Below, piece by piece: positions 34,191 through 41,806 of a DNA stretch of 64,000 nucleotides. Position numbers and translations under genes: made by a program. Within the stretch, counting starts at the first letter, position 1. Every line of letters begins with the position of its first letter. A model generated the notes under the pieces. It did no database searches. It was not told where the DNA came from and worked only from the letters and a program-made list of their open reading frames with translations. The stretch comes from Paenibacillus glycanilyticus (GTDB taxonomy: Bacteria > Bacillota > Bacilli > Paenibacillales > Paenibacillaceae): contig NZ_JAMBNP010000003.1 in assembly GCF_023715145.1 (NCBI RefSeq), positions 310,001 through 374,000 on the forward strand, in the 5' to 3' direction.

Positions 34191-34964
34191 ATGACAACAA
34201 CAGTGATGGAGCAGCCTCTTAGTTCGTATCATTTGATTGCGCAGACCTGTTTGCTCGCGGGCAAAATCATCCTGCAAAACGGCGGCGAAACGTACCGGGT
34301 AGAAGATACCATGGTGCGGATCGCCGCCGCTTACGGTATTGCGGATGCGCAGAGCTACGTGACGCCAACGGGCATCTTGTTTGCAATGGATGCCTCTGTG
34401 CCAACGACGAGGCTGATTCGAATCTCGGAGCGCTCGACAAATCTGCGCAAGGTGACGCTCGTGAATGATATTTCGCGGCGGATCAGCCAAGGGAAGCTGG
34501 AGGTGAGCGAAGCCCACCGGCTGCTGACGGAGATTGATCAGCAGCCCAACGCTTATCCGGTCTGGCTTCAGGTGCTGGTTGCCGCGTTTGCAAGCGGCTG
34601 CTTCCTTGTGATGTTCGGCGGAAGGTGGCATGATTTTATGGCAGCTGTCGTAGCCGGAGGATTAGGCTTTACGAGCGTGGTGCTGCTGCACCGGCTGGTA
34701 CCGGTCAAGCTGTTTGCCGAGTTTGTGGCATCCCTGATCCTCGGCGGAGCGGCTATATTGCTTGTGAAGAGCGGGGCAGCCACAAATATGGACTCGGTCA
34801 TTATTGCTTCCGTGATGCCGCTTGTGCCGGGGCTGCATATTACCAATGCCGTGCGGGACTTGATGGCAGGGCATCTGGTATCCGGATTGTCCAAGGGAGT
34901 AGAGGCATTCCTGACCGCTTTTGCGATTGGAGCGGGTATCGCGGCCGCATTGTCATTTTATTAA
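34191..34964 (+). CDS. Threonine/serine exporter ThrE, N-terminal part
   Basis: A DUF1212/ThrE-1 protein of 257 residues. The soluble N-terminal part has the strongly conserved LAGKIILQNGGETYRVEDTM, and five or so membrane segments follow, ending VIIASVMPLVPGLHITNAVRDLMAG. With the next gene it makes a split ThrE-type amino acid exporter. The GGGAGAG site fits the ATG at 34191 and not the TTG two codons before. Spacing to the partner gene is 18 bases. Confidence 0.93.
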   Translation: MTTTVMEQPLSSYHLIAQTCLLAGKIILQNGGETYRVEDTMVRIAAAYGIADAQSYVTPTGILFAMDASVPTTRLIRISERSTNLRKVTLVNDISRRISQGKLEVSEAHRLLTEIDQQPNAYPVWLQVLVAAFASGCFLVMFGGRWHDFMAAVVAGGLGFTSVVLLHRLVPVKLFAEFVASLILGGAAILLVKSGAATNMDSVIIASVMPLVPGLHITNAVRDLMAGHLVSGLSKGVEAFLTAFAIGAGIAAALSFY

Positions 34965-34982
34965 GGTGAGGAGGGGACAAGC

Positions 34983-35417
34983 ATGTCCTGGGTCGAGCAT
35001 GCCGTCTTGAGCTTTATAACAGCAGTAGCCTTTGGTCTGATTTTTAATGCGCCCAGACAGACGCTTCCCCAGTGCGGCATTGTCGGAATGGTCGGGTGGC
35101 TGCTCTATATGTCCTGCACGGAGATGGGGCTGGAGGCGATTCCGGCAACGCTGGTAGCCGTCATCATCGTCGCGATTATTAGCCAGCTGTTTGCCAAGCT
35201 GTATAAGACTCCGATCATCGTGTTTAGCGTTGCGGGCATTATCCCGCTTGTGCCGGGCGGCATTGCTTATGATGCGATGCGCAAGGTTGTGGAGAACGAG
35301 TACGATATCGCGGTTCAGCTTGGCGTTAAAGCCTTTATGATCTCCGGCACAATCGCCATTGGCCTAGTTCTCTCGGAGGTTGTGAACCAGGTGATTCGCC
35401 GGATAGAGCGTTTATAG
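34983..35417 (+). CDS. Threonine/serine exporter ThrE, C-terminal part
   Basis: A DUF3815/ThrE-2 membrane protein of 144 residues with about four hydrophobic segments. The signature is VAGIIPLVPGGIAYDAMRKVV, which mirrors the PLVPG motif of its partner. Together they correspond to the fused ThrE of actinobacteria. GAGGAGGGG precedes the ATG. Confidence 0.93.
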   Translation: MSWVEHAVLSFITAVAFGLIFNAPRQTLPQCGIVGMVGWLLYMSCTEMGLEAIPATLVAVIIVAIISQLFAKLYKTPIIVFSVAGIIPLVPGGIAYDAMRKVVENEYDIAVQLGVKAFMISGTIAIGLVLSEVVNQVIRRIERL

Positions 35418-35487
35418 GGTTTTACATAGAAGGGCGTATTCGTGGAAGAAACGGGGGCGTTCTTTTTGTATTTTCGGGAGGAGGATC

Positions 35488-36363
35488 ATGATGCGATTTT
35501 ATATGGTGGATGTGTTTGCGGAGAAGAAATACCAGGGGAATCAGCTCGCGGTGCTGCTGCCTGAGGGGGAGATGGATACCTCTGAAATGCAGCGGATCGC
35601 GAAGGAATTCAATTTCTCCGAGATTACCTTTATTATGTCGGGCAAGCAATCGGATGGGGGATATGACGTGCGCATCTTCACCCCTGACGTTGAAATTCCG
35701 TTTGCGGGACATCCGTCGCTCGGCACGGCTTCCGTTATCCGGCATCTATTCGAGCGGGATAACGACGGGCCTGTTGTTTTGAACCTTGGAGTCGGACAAA
35801 TTCCGGTTACCTTCTCTGAAGGCGGCGAGCCCGTATTATGGATGACCCAGAAGCAGCCCGTATTTGGCGATGCTATTGAGCCCGCTGTTATTGCGGAAGT
35901 CCTTCAAATCGATGCGGAGGATATCGATGCGCGCTTCCCGGTCCGAGTAGCATCAACCGGTCTGCCCGCGGTTATCGTTTCTGTAAAGACATTGGAGGCT
36001 GCCCGGCGCTGCTCTATTCATCATGGGAGGTTCGAGCGCTTCCTGAAGGAGACGGCGGATGCCAATATTCTCGTATTTACGCAAGAAACGCTTCAAGAGG
36101 GGAACGATCTGCATGTCCGGGTCTTCGTTAACGACACCGGCTATTATGAGGATCCCGCGACGGGAAGCGCCAACGGCAATCTGGCGGGATATTTGCTGGA
36201 GCACCAGGTCTTGGGCGCGAATCATATCAAGCTGCGGGTAGAGCAGGGCTATTCGATTGGGCGGGACTCCTTGCTGCTTATGGATGCCTCGAAGAACGGC
36301 GGAGAGTTTGATATTAAAATCGGCGGCAAGGTGTTCTTGGTTGCCAAGGGAGAGTGGCTATAG
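35488..36363 (+). CDS. PhzF family isomerase-like protein
   Basis: A 291-residue protein of the PhzF/diaminopimelate-epimerase fold. The two halves show MRFYMVDVFAEKKYQGNQLAV with EFNFSEITFI (the catalytic Glu) and PFAGHPSLGTASV, then DPATGSANGNLAGYLLEH at the C-terminal half. Most members outside phenazine clusters have unknown substrates, and no phenazine genes lie here. GGGAGGAGG precedes tandem ATG codons. Confidence 0.92.
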   Translation: MMRFYMVDVFAEKKYQGNQLAVLLPEGEMDTSEMQRIAKEFNFSEITFIMSGKQSDGGYDVRIFTPDVEIPFAGHPSLGTASVIRHLFERDNDGPVVLNLGVGQIPVTFSEGGEPVLWMTQKQPVFGDAIEPAVIAEVLQIDAEDIDARFPVRVASTGLPAVIVSVKTLEAARRCSIHHGRFERFLKETADANILVFTQETLQEGNDLHVRVFVNDTGYYEDPATGSANGNLAGYLLEHQVLGANHIKLRVEQGYSIGRDSLLLMDASKNGGEFDIKIGGKVFLVAKGEWL

Positions 36364-36372
36364 GCAGTAAAA

Positions 36373-36402
36373 TTGCGATTGCTGTCCTGCGGGCGTTATA
36401 CT
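36373..36402 (+). promoter_or_regulatory. Promoter of the alarmone synthetase gene
   Basis: TTGCGA, an 18-base spacer and TATACT form a sigma-A-like promoter about 60 bases before the start codon. Confidence 0.5.
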
Positions 36403-36460
36403 GAATAGGAATACTACCGGTCACTTATTAGGAGGAGGCCGGAGCCAGGAGGCAAGAAGC

Positions 36461-37210
36461 ATGAATCTTCTTAGCAGTGTGTCGCAATTCCAACAACTAA
36501 AACAGTTGATTACGCGGTTTATGATGACGTATAAGTTTGCGCTGGACGAAATGGAGACCAAGATTGAAATTCTGAAGGAAGAATTTCAGATGCTCCATGA
36601 CTATAATCCGATCGAGCATACGAAATCCCGGCTGAAGTCGCCGGAAAGCATAATGAATAAGCTGGTTCGCAAAAACCTCGATATTTCTCTGCCAAGCATT
36701 AAGGAGAATATCAGGGACATCGCCGGTCTTCGCATTACTTGCTCTTTTATTAAGGATATCTACCTGATCTCCGATATGCTGCAAAGGCAGTCCGATCTTA
36801 AGGTGCTTGAGGTCAAGGATTATATCAAGCAGCCGAAGCCTAACGGTTATCAGAGCCTGCATATGCTCATTGAGGTGCCGGTCTTCTTGTCCGACCGCGT
36901 GGAGCGCGTCTGCATCGAGGTGCAGATCCGGACGATCGCAATGGATTTCTGGGCAAGCCTGGAGCATAAAATTTTCTACAAATACAATGCGGCGGTGCCG
37001 GATAGTCTTGTTCAGGAGCTGAAGGCCGCCGCGGAATCGGTAACGGCGCTTGACCGGCAGATGGAGCGTCTGCATAGGGAGATGGGCGAGATCAAGGCGG
37101 ATAACGTGATCGATGCCGAGGAACAGCTCAAGCTTCTGCAGATCGACAATCAGCAGTTTAACATTCCGATTGCGCTGCTGGAGATGATCGGGGACAAATC
37201 GGACAATTAG
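36461..37210 (+). CDS. Small alarmone synthetase (GTP pyrophosphokinase, RelQ/RelP type)
   Basis: Single-domain (p)ppGpp synthetase of 249 residues, lacking the hydrolase and regulatory domains of long Rel. The synthetase core includes SRLKSPESIMNKLVRK, IRDIAGLRITCSFIKDIY, IKQPKPNGYQSLHMLIEVP (the pyrophosphoryl-acceptor loop) and EVQIRTIAMDFWASLEHKI. It transfers pyrophosphate from ATP to GTP or GDP. C-terminal residues beyond about 200 are a helical tail; the protein is somewhat longer than the RelQ and YwaC homologues of about 210 residues. It may be co-transcribed with the unknown gene 62 bases downstream. Confidence 0.92.
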   Translation: MNLLSSVSQFQQLKQLITRFMMTYKFALDEMETKIEILKEEFQMLHDYNPIEHTKSRLKSPESIMNKLVRKNLDISLPSIKENIRDIAGLRITCSFIKDIYLISDMLQRQSDLKVLEVKDYIKQPKPNGYQSLHMLIEVPVFLSDRVERVCIEVQIRTIAMDFWASLEHKIFYKYNAAVPDSLVQELKAAAESVTALDRQMERLHREMGEIKADNVIDAEEQLKLLQIDNQQFNIPIALLEMIGDKSDN

Positions 37211-37272
37211 CAGGTATGGGAGTGTCGATAACATGCTTATCGGCACTCTTGTTTATGTAAGGAGGAAGCAGC

Positions 37273-38046
37273 TTGAAGCTGATCGCAAATACGTATCCTT
37301 TTCGCCTGGAGCAGGGATATGAAGAGGGCTTTGGACCGGATGCTTATGAAAAGATGGCAAAGGTCATTCTCGCTTTTCGGGAGCCGCAAACGGATATTCT
37401 TTTTTCCTATACGAATTGGGACAGGGATAAGGATCCGCACAAAGAGGAGTTAATCAAGGATGCCGCGGAGACGTTTCATGCGGGTGCCGTTCATGATCCG
37501 GACCAGGCAATTAGCGCGCAGGTGAAGGAGATTTTGCTTCATCACTATGCGCCGGAGCGTGATCCGAAGGCGAGCGGGACCGTCATGGATCAATTGCTCG
37601 CTTATTTTAAAGAGGTCCCGTTAGAGGAAATAAATGAAGAGCTGCTGCAAAAAATCGGCTCCGCCGTGTACAAGCTGCAAGGCAAATACACGCTCGAAGA
37701 TGCTGACCCTGCTGCGCAAGTGTTCGTGAACAGCCGGCTGGCGGACACCAATTCGACTTGGCTGCTGCCTTATGACCGTCCCGTATATCTGAAGAACATC
37801 CTGTGGTACCGGGTTAACTCGCAAGAGGAGGTCTTGCAGTCCTTCGAGCTGACCGACTGGTTGTTTACTTGTGCCGTTGTCGATCGCGACAAGCAGGTGG
37901 GGGACTATCGATATTTCCTCGATCATTCGGAAGAGCATGACGGTATGGTGCTGCATATATCCGCTTCCGACCCGCAGCATTTCAAAGCTGCAGTAATACC
38001 GCGGCTTATGGAGCTGCTGGGAGACGATTTGGAGATTGTCGATTGA
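37273..38046 (+). CDS. Unrecognised 257-residue protein, TTG start
   Basis: I do not recognise this family. The protein is soluble by appearance, with no signal peptide or membrane segment. It has acidic and aromatic character, is helical in the first 130 residues (about 12 to 130) and has a C-terminal part rich in strands (SFELTDWLFTCAVVDRDKQVGDYRYFLDHS, in which FLDHSEEHDG is notable). The start is TTG, fixed by AAGGAGG seven bases before. It sits 62 bases behind the small alarmone synthetase gene with no terminator between, then ends in a strong bidirectional hairpin, so the two may form a unit. Confidence 0.75.
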   Translation: MKLIANTYPFRLEQGYEEGFGPDAYEKMAKVILAFREPQTDILFSYTNWDRDKDPHKEELIKDAAETFHAGAVHDPDQAISAQVKEILLHHYAPERDPKASGTVMDQLLAYFKEVPLEEINEELLQKIGSAVYKLQGKYTLEDADPAAQVFVNSRLADTNSTWLLPYDRPVYLKNILWYRVNSQEEVLQSFELTDWLFTCAVVDRDKQVGDYRYFLDHSEEHDGMVLHISASDPQHFKAAVIPRLMELLGDDLEIVD

Positions 38047-38111
38047 GGAGCGTGCGTGGTTGACCTTAGCGATGTCGCACATCGTTAACCTTCACATAAA
38101 GAGATCATATA

Positions 38112-38159
38112 AACGAAAAACAAACAAGACCCCTCGCAGGTCTTGTTTGTTTTTCGTTC
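38112..38159. terminator. Bidirectional terminator, unknown gene / lipL
   Basis: A near-perfect 20-bp stem beginning AACGAAAAACAAACAAGACC with a seven-base loop. T runs occur on both strands between convergent genes. Confidence 0.9.
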
Positions 38160-38164
38160 AAGCG

Positions 38165-38998
38165 TTATATCGCATAGCGATTATGCAAAGTCTCCGCCAT
38201 TTCGCGGACCTGTTCCGCCGTCGGCAGGATCAGGCTGCCTACAGGAGGCTGCCCCGCCTGCGCTGCCTTGATCACCTGCTTCACGGCAGCCGCGAAAGCA
38301 TGCGATGCCTCTTGGCCAAGGCCTGCCAATTCCTCCAGGCTGGCCGTGCTGCCGTCAGTCACTATCGGAAAGTCTGCGGCAGCCGCCCCGGGAGCCGCAA
38401 TATCATAGAACGAGCGGACAAGCCGGGCGCGCTCCGCCCCGGAGCCCTCCGCTACGATAAAGGCTTGAATGATAATCGCATGAGCCTGACGGCGCTGGGC
38501 GATGCCGCAGAACTTGTAGCCGCCGATGCTCAGGTCGAAATCGCCGGGGCAATAAGCTCCGCCGATCTCGCCCTTGTCGACCTGCCGGCCAGTTCCCTGC
38601 AGGGCCAGGCGGATAAGCTCGTACATTTGCTCGAAGTTGTCCTGAAAGTGGAAATCGAGCACATCGCTCTTTGGCAATATTAATGACAGGTTCACGACTC
38701 CTGTATCCAGCGGAACCGCAGCCCCGCCCGAATTGCGGACGGCGGTTGCCCAGCCGGCAGTCTCCAGCAGGTCCCGGGCCGTTCCGGCACCCGGCAGGCG
38801 GCTGTCGCGCAGACCCATGATGAAGGCGCGCGGATGGCGCCAGAGATGGCATACCGCCGGTCCGCCGCGGCCCGTGCTTCTGCACAGCAGCTCGTCCAAG
38901 GCAAAGGCATACAACGGATTTTCCTCCGAGAAGTCGTTCATCCGATCAAGCAGAACGAGTCCGCGTTCTCCCAGCTGCTCTATTGCGCTCCATTTCAT
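38165..38998 (-). CDS. lipL: Octanoyl-[GcvH]:protein N-octanoyltransferase
   Basis: Lipoate-pathway amidotransferase that moves octanoyl groups from GcvH to the E2 subunits of 2-oxo acid dehydrogenases. The biotin/lipoate-ligase fold is seen in LWRHPRAFIMGLRDSRLPG and AVRNSGGAAVPLDTGVVNLSL. The motif GAYCPGDFDLSIGGYKFCGI carries the catalytic Cys (residue 150 from the chosen ATG), the LipL rather than LipM or LplA arrangement. At 277 residues it is close to the Bacillus protein. A GTG three codons upstream is a possible alternative start; the ribosome site GAGGGGA is poorly spaced for it. Confidence 0.9.
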   Translation of the reverse strand: MKWSAIEQLGERGLVLLDRMNDFSEENPLYAFALDELLCRSTGRGGPAVCHLWRHPRAFIMGLRDSRLPGAGTARDLLETAGWATAVRNSGGAAVPLDTGVVNLSLILPKSDVLDFHFQDNFEQMYELIRLALQGTGRQVDKGEIGGAYCPGDFDLSIGGYKFCGIAQRRQAHAIIIQAFIVAEGSGAERARLVRSFYDIAAPGAAAADFPIVTDGSTASLEELAGLGQEASHAFAAAVKQVIKAAQAGQPPVGSLILPTAEQVREMAETLHNRYAI

Positions 38999-39199
38999 AC
39001 CGTTCACTTTCCCCTCTGCCTAAATCCATTCCAATTCCAATATTCCCATCATACTGATCCCTTGCGAGGATGACAAGGCATGCCGGCCGTTGTCATATAT
39101 CCGCTGCTGCCTGCCGGGTACAGCCTGTACGCGGGGAGAGCTCTATGAATATACTGCTCCTAAGCGATGCAAGCTGATAGGTCGGAGGATGATTTGCCG

Positions 39200-39766
39200 G
39201 TGAGTAATATGAAGACGATTTTGGAGGCGCTGCCTCCACGCCAGGTCAACAATAAACTGTTTATTGGTCCTTATACGATGGGCACGCCAATCGTATTGTC
39301 GTGGACGGAAAATACGATTGCCACAATCGGCAGGTTTTGTTCGGTGTCGAACACCGCGACGATATTTTTGGGCGGCAACCATCATTATGAGTGGGTCAGC
39401 ACGTTTCCTTTTACCGCTTTTATGACGCAGTACTTTACGGAGGGTGCCAAGACTAACGGCAATGTGACGATCGGCAATGATGTCTGGATCGGTCATTACG
39501 CTACGATTTTGTCCGGGGTAACGATTGGCCATGGAGCTATTGTAGGCACGCATGCGCTGGTGACAAAGGATGTTCCTCCTTACGCGATTGTCGGCGGCAA
39601 TCCTGCCCGCGTTATTAAATACCGCTTCCCGCCCGACGTCATCGAGAGACTGATGCAGGTGAAGTGGTGGGATTGGGAAATTCCGCAGATTGAAGCAGCC
39701 GTTCCGCTGCTGCAGCAGGAGAATCTGAAGCCTTTCTTCCGTTATTGCGCGAGGCTTGGAAAATAA
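39200..39766 (+). CDS. Hexapeptide-repeat xenobiotic acetyltransferase (CatB/Vat-like)
   Basis: Left-handed beta-helix acetyltransferase of the XAT group, 188 residues. The pattern of hexapeptide repeats runs through [71 protein letters not shown]. The catalytic His is in GGNHHYEW. Members inactivate chloramphenicol or streptogramins, but many act on sugars, so resistance is not certain. The start GTG at 39200 follows GGAGG by about ten bases; the ATG at 39167 has no ribosome site and the ATG at 39209 is too far. Confidence 0.88.
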   Translation: MSNMKTILEALPPRQVNNKLFIGPYTMGTPIVLSWTENTIATIGRFCSVSNTATIFLGGNHHYEWVSTFPFTAFMTQYFTEGAKTNGNVTIGNDVWIGHYATILSGVTIGHGAIVGTHALVTKDVPPYAIVGGNPARVIKYRFPPDVIERLMQVKWWDWEIPQIEAAVPLLQQENLKPFFRYCARLGK

Positions 39767-39777
39767 GCGAATGGTCA

Positions 39778-39807
39778 AAGAGCATGCCTTGCGGCGTGCT
39801 CTTTTTT
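39778..39807 (+). terminator. Terminator after the acetyltransferase gene
   Basis: AAAGAGCATGCC and GGCGTGCTCTTT pair with one G-T pair around TTGC and run into TTTTTT. The gene-free stretch behind it to 40022 shows no further structure that I can support. Confidence 0.85.
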
Positions 39808-40022
39808 ACGGGGCCGGCATAAATACCCCATGGCGCGTGGCCGCTTCTGTTCGTCATGCCTCGACAAAGGTTTTTTTGCTGCCTTTATGCGGATTGCTAC
39901 TAAGCTTATAAAAATGGGATTTACACCCTTTGTAAGTTCCTGTAAAATCCAAAGCAACGACGAAATTTGACAGCGGTTACATAATAGAAAAGCTTGATTA
40001 TACCTGAGAGGGAACAAAGGGG

Positions 40023-40766
40023 TTGAGGAGAATGACGGATTCTGCTCATGAAGCAAGGGACTATGAGCCGCAAACGGCGGGTCAGACCCTGCTCCGGGTG
40101 GAAGGCTTGAAGCGAACGTTTGGCCGAGGCTCCGGCGCTGCAGTTGTCTTGCAGGGCGTTAATCTATCGATTGCGAGGGGGCGCCTAGTAGCGCTGAAGG
40201 GACGTTCCGGCTCCGGGAAAACCACGCTATTAAACCTGCTGGGAGCACTGGACCAGCCAACGGAGGGAACCGTAGATTTTGACGGCGTTGTGTTAAGCGG
40301 TCTGTCCGACAAGGCGCGGGGGGACATTCGGCGAACGCAGATGGGGCTGATTTTCCAATCGTTTGCGTTATTTCCGCTGATGTCCGCCTACGAGAATGTT
40401 GAGTTTGCGATGCGGATTGCGGGCGTTCCGGCCTCGGCCAGGAAGGAAGCGGCACTGCAGGCACTGGATTACGTCGGTCTTAAGCCGCGCATGCATCACC
40501 GTCCGTTCGAGATGTCCGGCGGCGAGCAGCAGCGAACCGCGATTGCCCGGGCAATTGCCCATAAACCTAAGCTTCTCCTCGCGGATGAGCCTACTGCGGA
40601 GCTAGACAGCCGGACCGGTCTGCATATTCTAAGCGTGCTGCGCGATCTGGTGCGCGAAGAGGGCATGACGGTCGTGATGACAACGCATGATCCGGCCATT
40701 ATGGAAATCGTGGATGAAGTCTATGAATTGGAGGATGGAACCATTGTTGAAGCTTCGAAACTCTAG
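40023..40766 (+). CDS. ABC exporter ATP-binding protein (LolD/MacB type)
   Basis: First ATPase of a four-gene export system, 247 residues. Walker A is GRSGSGKTTLL, the signature MSGGEQQRTAIARAI, Walker B LLLADEPTAELD and the switch His is in TTHDP. IFQSFALFPLMSAYENVE is the usual Q-loop of the LolD/MacB branch. Two starts are possible: TTG at 40023, spaced well from GAGGGA, or ATG at 40032, whose AGGAG lies too near; the TTG is favoured. Its end overlaps the next gene by 23 bases. Confidence 0.93.
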   Translation: MRRMTDSAHEARDYEPQTAGQTLLRVEGLKRTFGRGSGAAVVLQGVNLSIARGRLVALKGRSGSGKTTLLNLLGALDQPTEGTVDFDGVVLSGLSDKARGDIRRTQMGLIFQSFALFPLMSAYENVEFAMRIAGVPASARKEAALQALDYVGLKPRMHHRPFEMSGGEQQRTAIARAIAHKPKLLLADEPTAELDSRTGLHILSVLRDLVREEGMTVVMTTHDPAIMEIVDEVYELEDGTIVEASKL

Positions 40767-41766
40767 TTTGGCGATGTCACTAATCGTTAGTATGTCCCTG
40801 CTTGCAGGCTGTTCCCTTATTCCGGCTGAGGAAGAGCCGCTGAAGCCGCCGCTCGTAAAGCCGGCGGAGCAGAATTATTCGACCGAGCAGGTCAAGATGG
40901 GCGATATCCGCCGCGAGGTGAAGGGCTCGGGCGTGTTCGAATCAACGGCAAGCGAGCTGGCCCAATTCAAAGCGCAGGGCGGCCGGCTGAAGAAGCTGTA
41001 CGTATCCTCCGGCGACACGGTGAAGAAGGGTGACGTGCTTGCCGAGCTTGCGGTAGACGGTCTGGATGTGCAGACGCTGGAGCAGAAGCTGGGGCTGGAG
41101 CGGGCAGACTTTGCGCTCAAGCAGGCGAAGAAGGGCGGCAATGAGCAGGAGATCCATATTGCGCAGCTGCAGCTGGAGATTGAGCAGTTGAAGCTGGACA
41201 AGCTGGAGCAGACGGCGGAGCAGAGCAAGCTGCGCGCAACGATGAACGGCCAGGTCGTGTTTGTCGAGGATATTGCGGAAGGGGATTTCGTGCAGCCGTA
41301 TCAGACGCTGGTGCGGGTGGCGGATCCTTCGAAGCTGCGCTTTTCTTACCGTTCCTCGGATGCCGGCAGCATCGGCGAGGTTCAGGTCGGCATGAGCGCC
41401 GTCGTTACGGCCGGCAACAATTACGAAGCCATCGGCAAGGTTGTGCAGACCCCGTCTTCGGCGCCGCTCACAACGGATGCGGATTTGAAGGCGAAATACA
41501 GTAGCACGTTGTACGTGAACATAGACAAGCTTCCGGAGGATGCGGAGATCGGCTCAAGCGCGAACGTATCCATTGTTCTCGTCGAGCACAAGAATGTGGT
41601 TCTAATTCCGAAGAGCGGGCTGCGTTCCTATCTGGGCCGTACGTTCGTGCGCGTGCTGGACGGGAAGGCTTTGCGGGAAGTGGATGTTGAGGTAGGCATC
41701 CAATCGTCAACAGAGGTTGAAATTGCACGCGGGCTGAAGGAAGGCCAGACGATCGTTCTGAACTAA
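40744..41766 (+). CDS. Membrane-fusion (HlyD/MacA-type) lipoprotein
   Basis: Adaptor subunit of the exporter, 340 residues. The short signal peptide ends SMSLLAGCSLIP, with lipidation Cys23. A biotinyl-lipoyl-like domain is divided by a long coiled hairpin (QTLEQKLGLERADFALKQAK to QTAEQSKLRATM), then beta-barrel and membrane-proximal domains (DPSKLRFSYRSSDAGSIGEV, SANVSIVLVEHKNVVLIPKS). The TTG at 40744, nine bases behind GGAGG, is taken as start; ATG at 40735 abuts that site. It overlaps the ATPase gene. Confidence 0.88.
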   Translation: MLKLRNSSLAMSLIVSMSLLAGCSLIPAEEEPLKPPLVKPAEQNYSTEQVKMGDIRREVKGSGVFESTASELAQFKAQGGRLKKLYVSSGDTVKKGDVLAELAVDGLDVQTLEQKLGLERADFALKQAKKGGNEQEIHIAQLQLEIEQLKLDKLEQTAEQSKLRATMNGQVVFVEDIAEGDFVQPYQTLVRVADPSKLRFSYRSSDAGSIGEVQVGMSAVVTAGNNYEAIGKVVQTPSSAPLTTDADLKAKYSSTLYVNIDKLPEDAEIGSSANVSIVLVEHKNVVLIPKSGLRSYLGRTFVRVLDGKALREVDVEVGIQSSTEVEIARGLKEGQTIVLN

Positions 41767-41806
41767 TTCGTTATATACCACATTTTTGCGAAGTGGAGGC
41801 TTACCT

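Noticed and set aside
35418..35487. Possible terminator between ThrE part 2 and PhzF
   Set aside because: A T run is present but I found no convincing complementary stem ahead of it.
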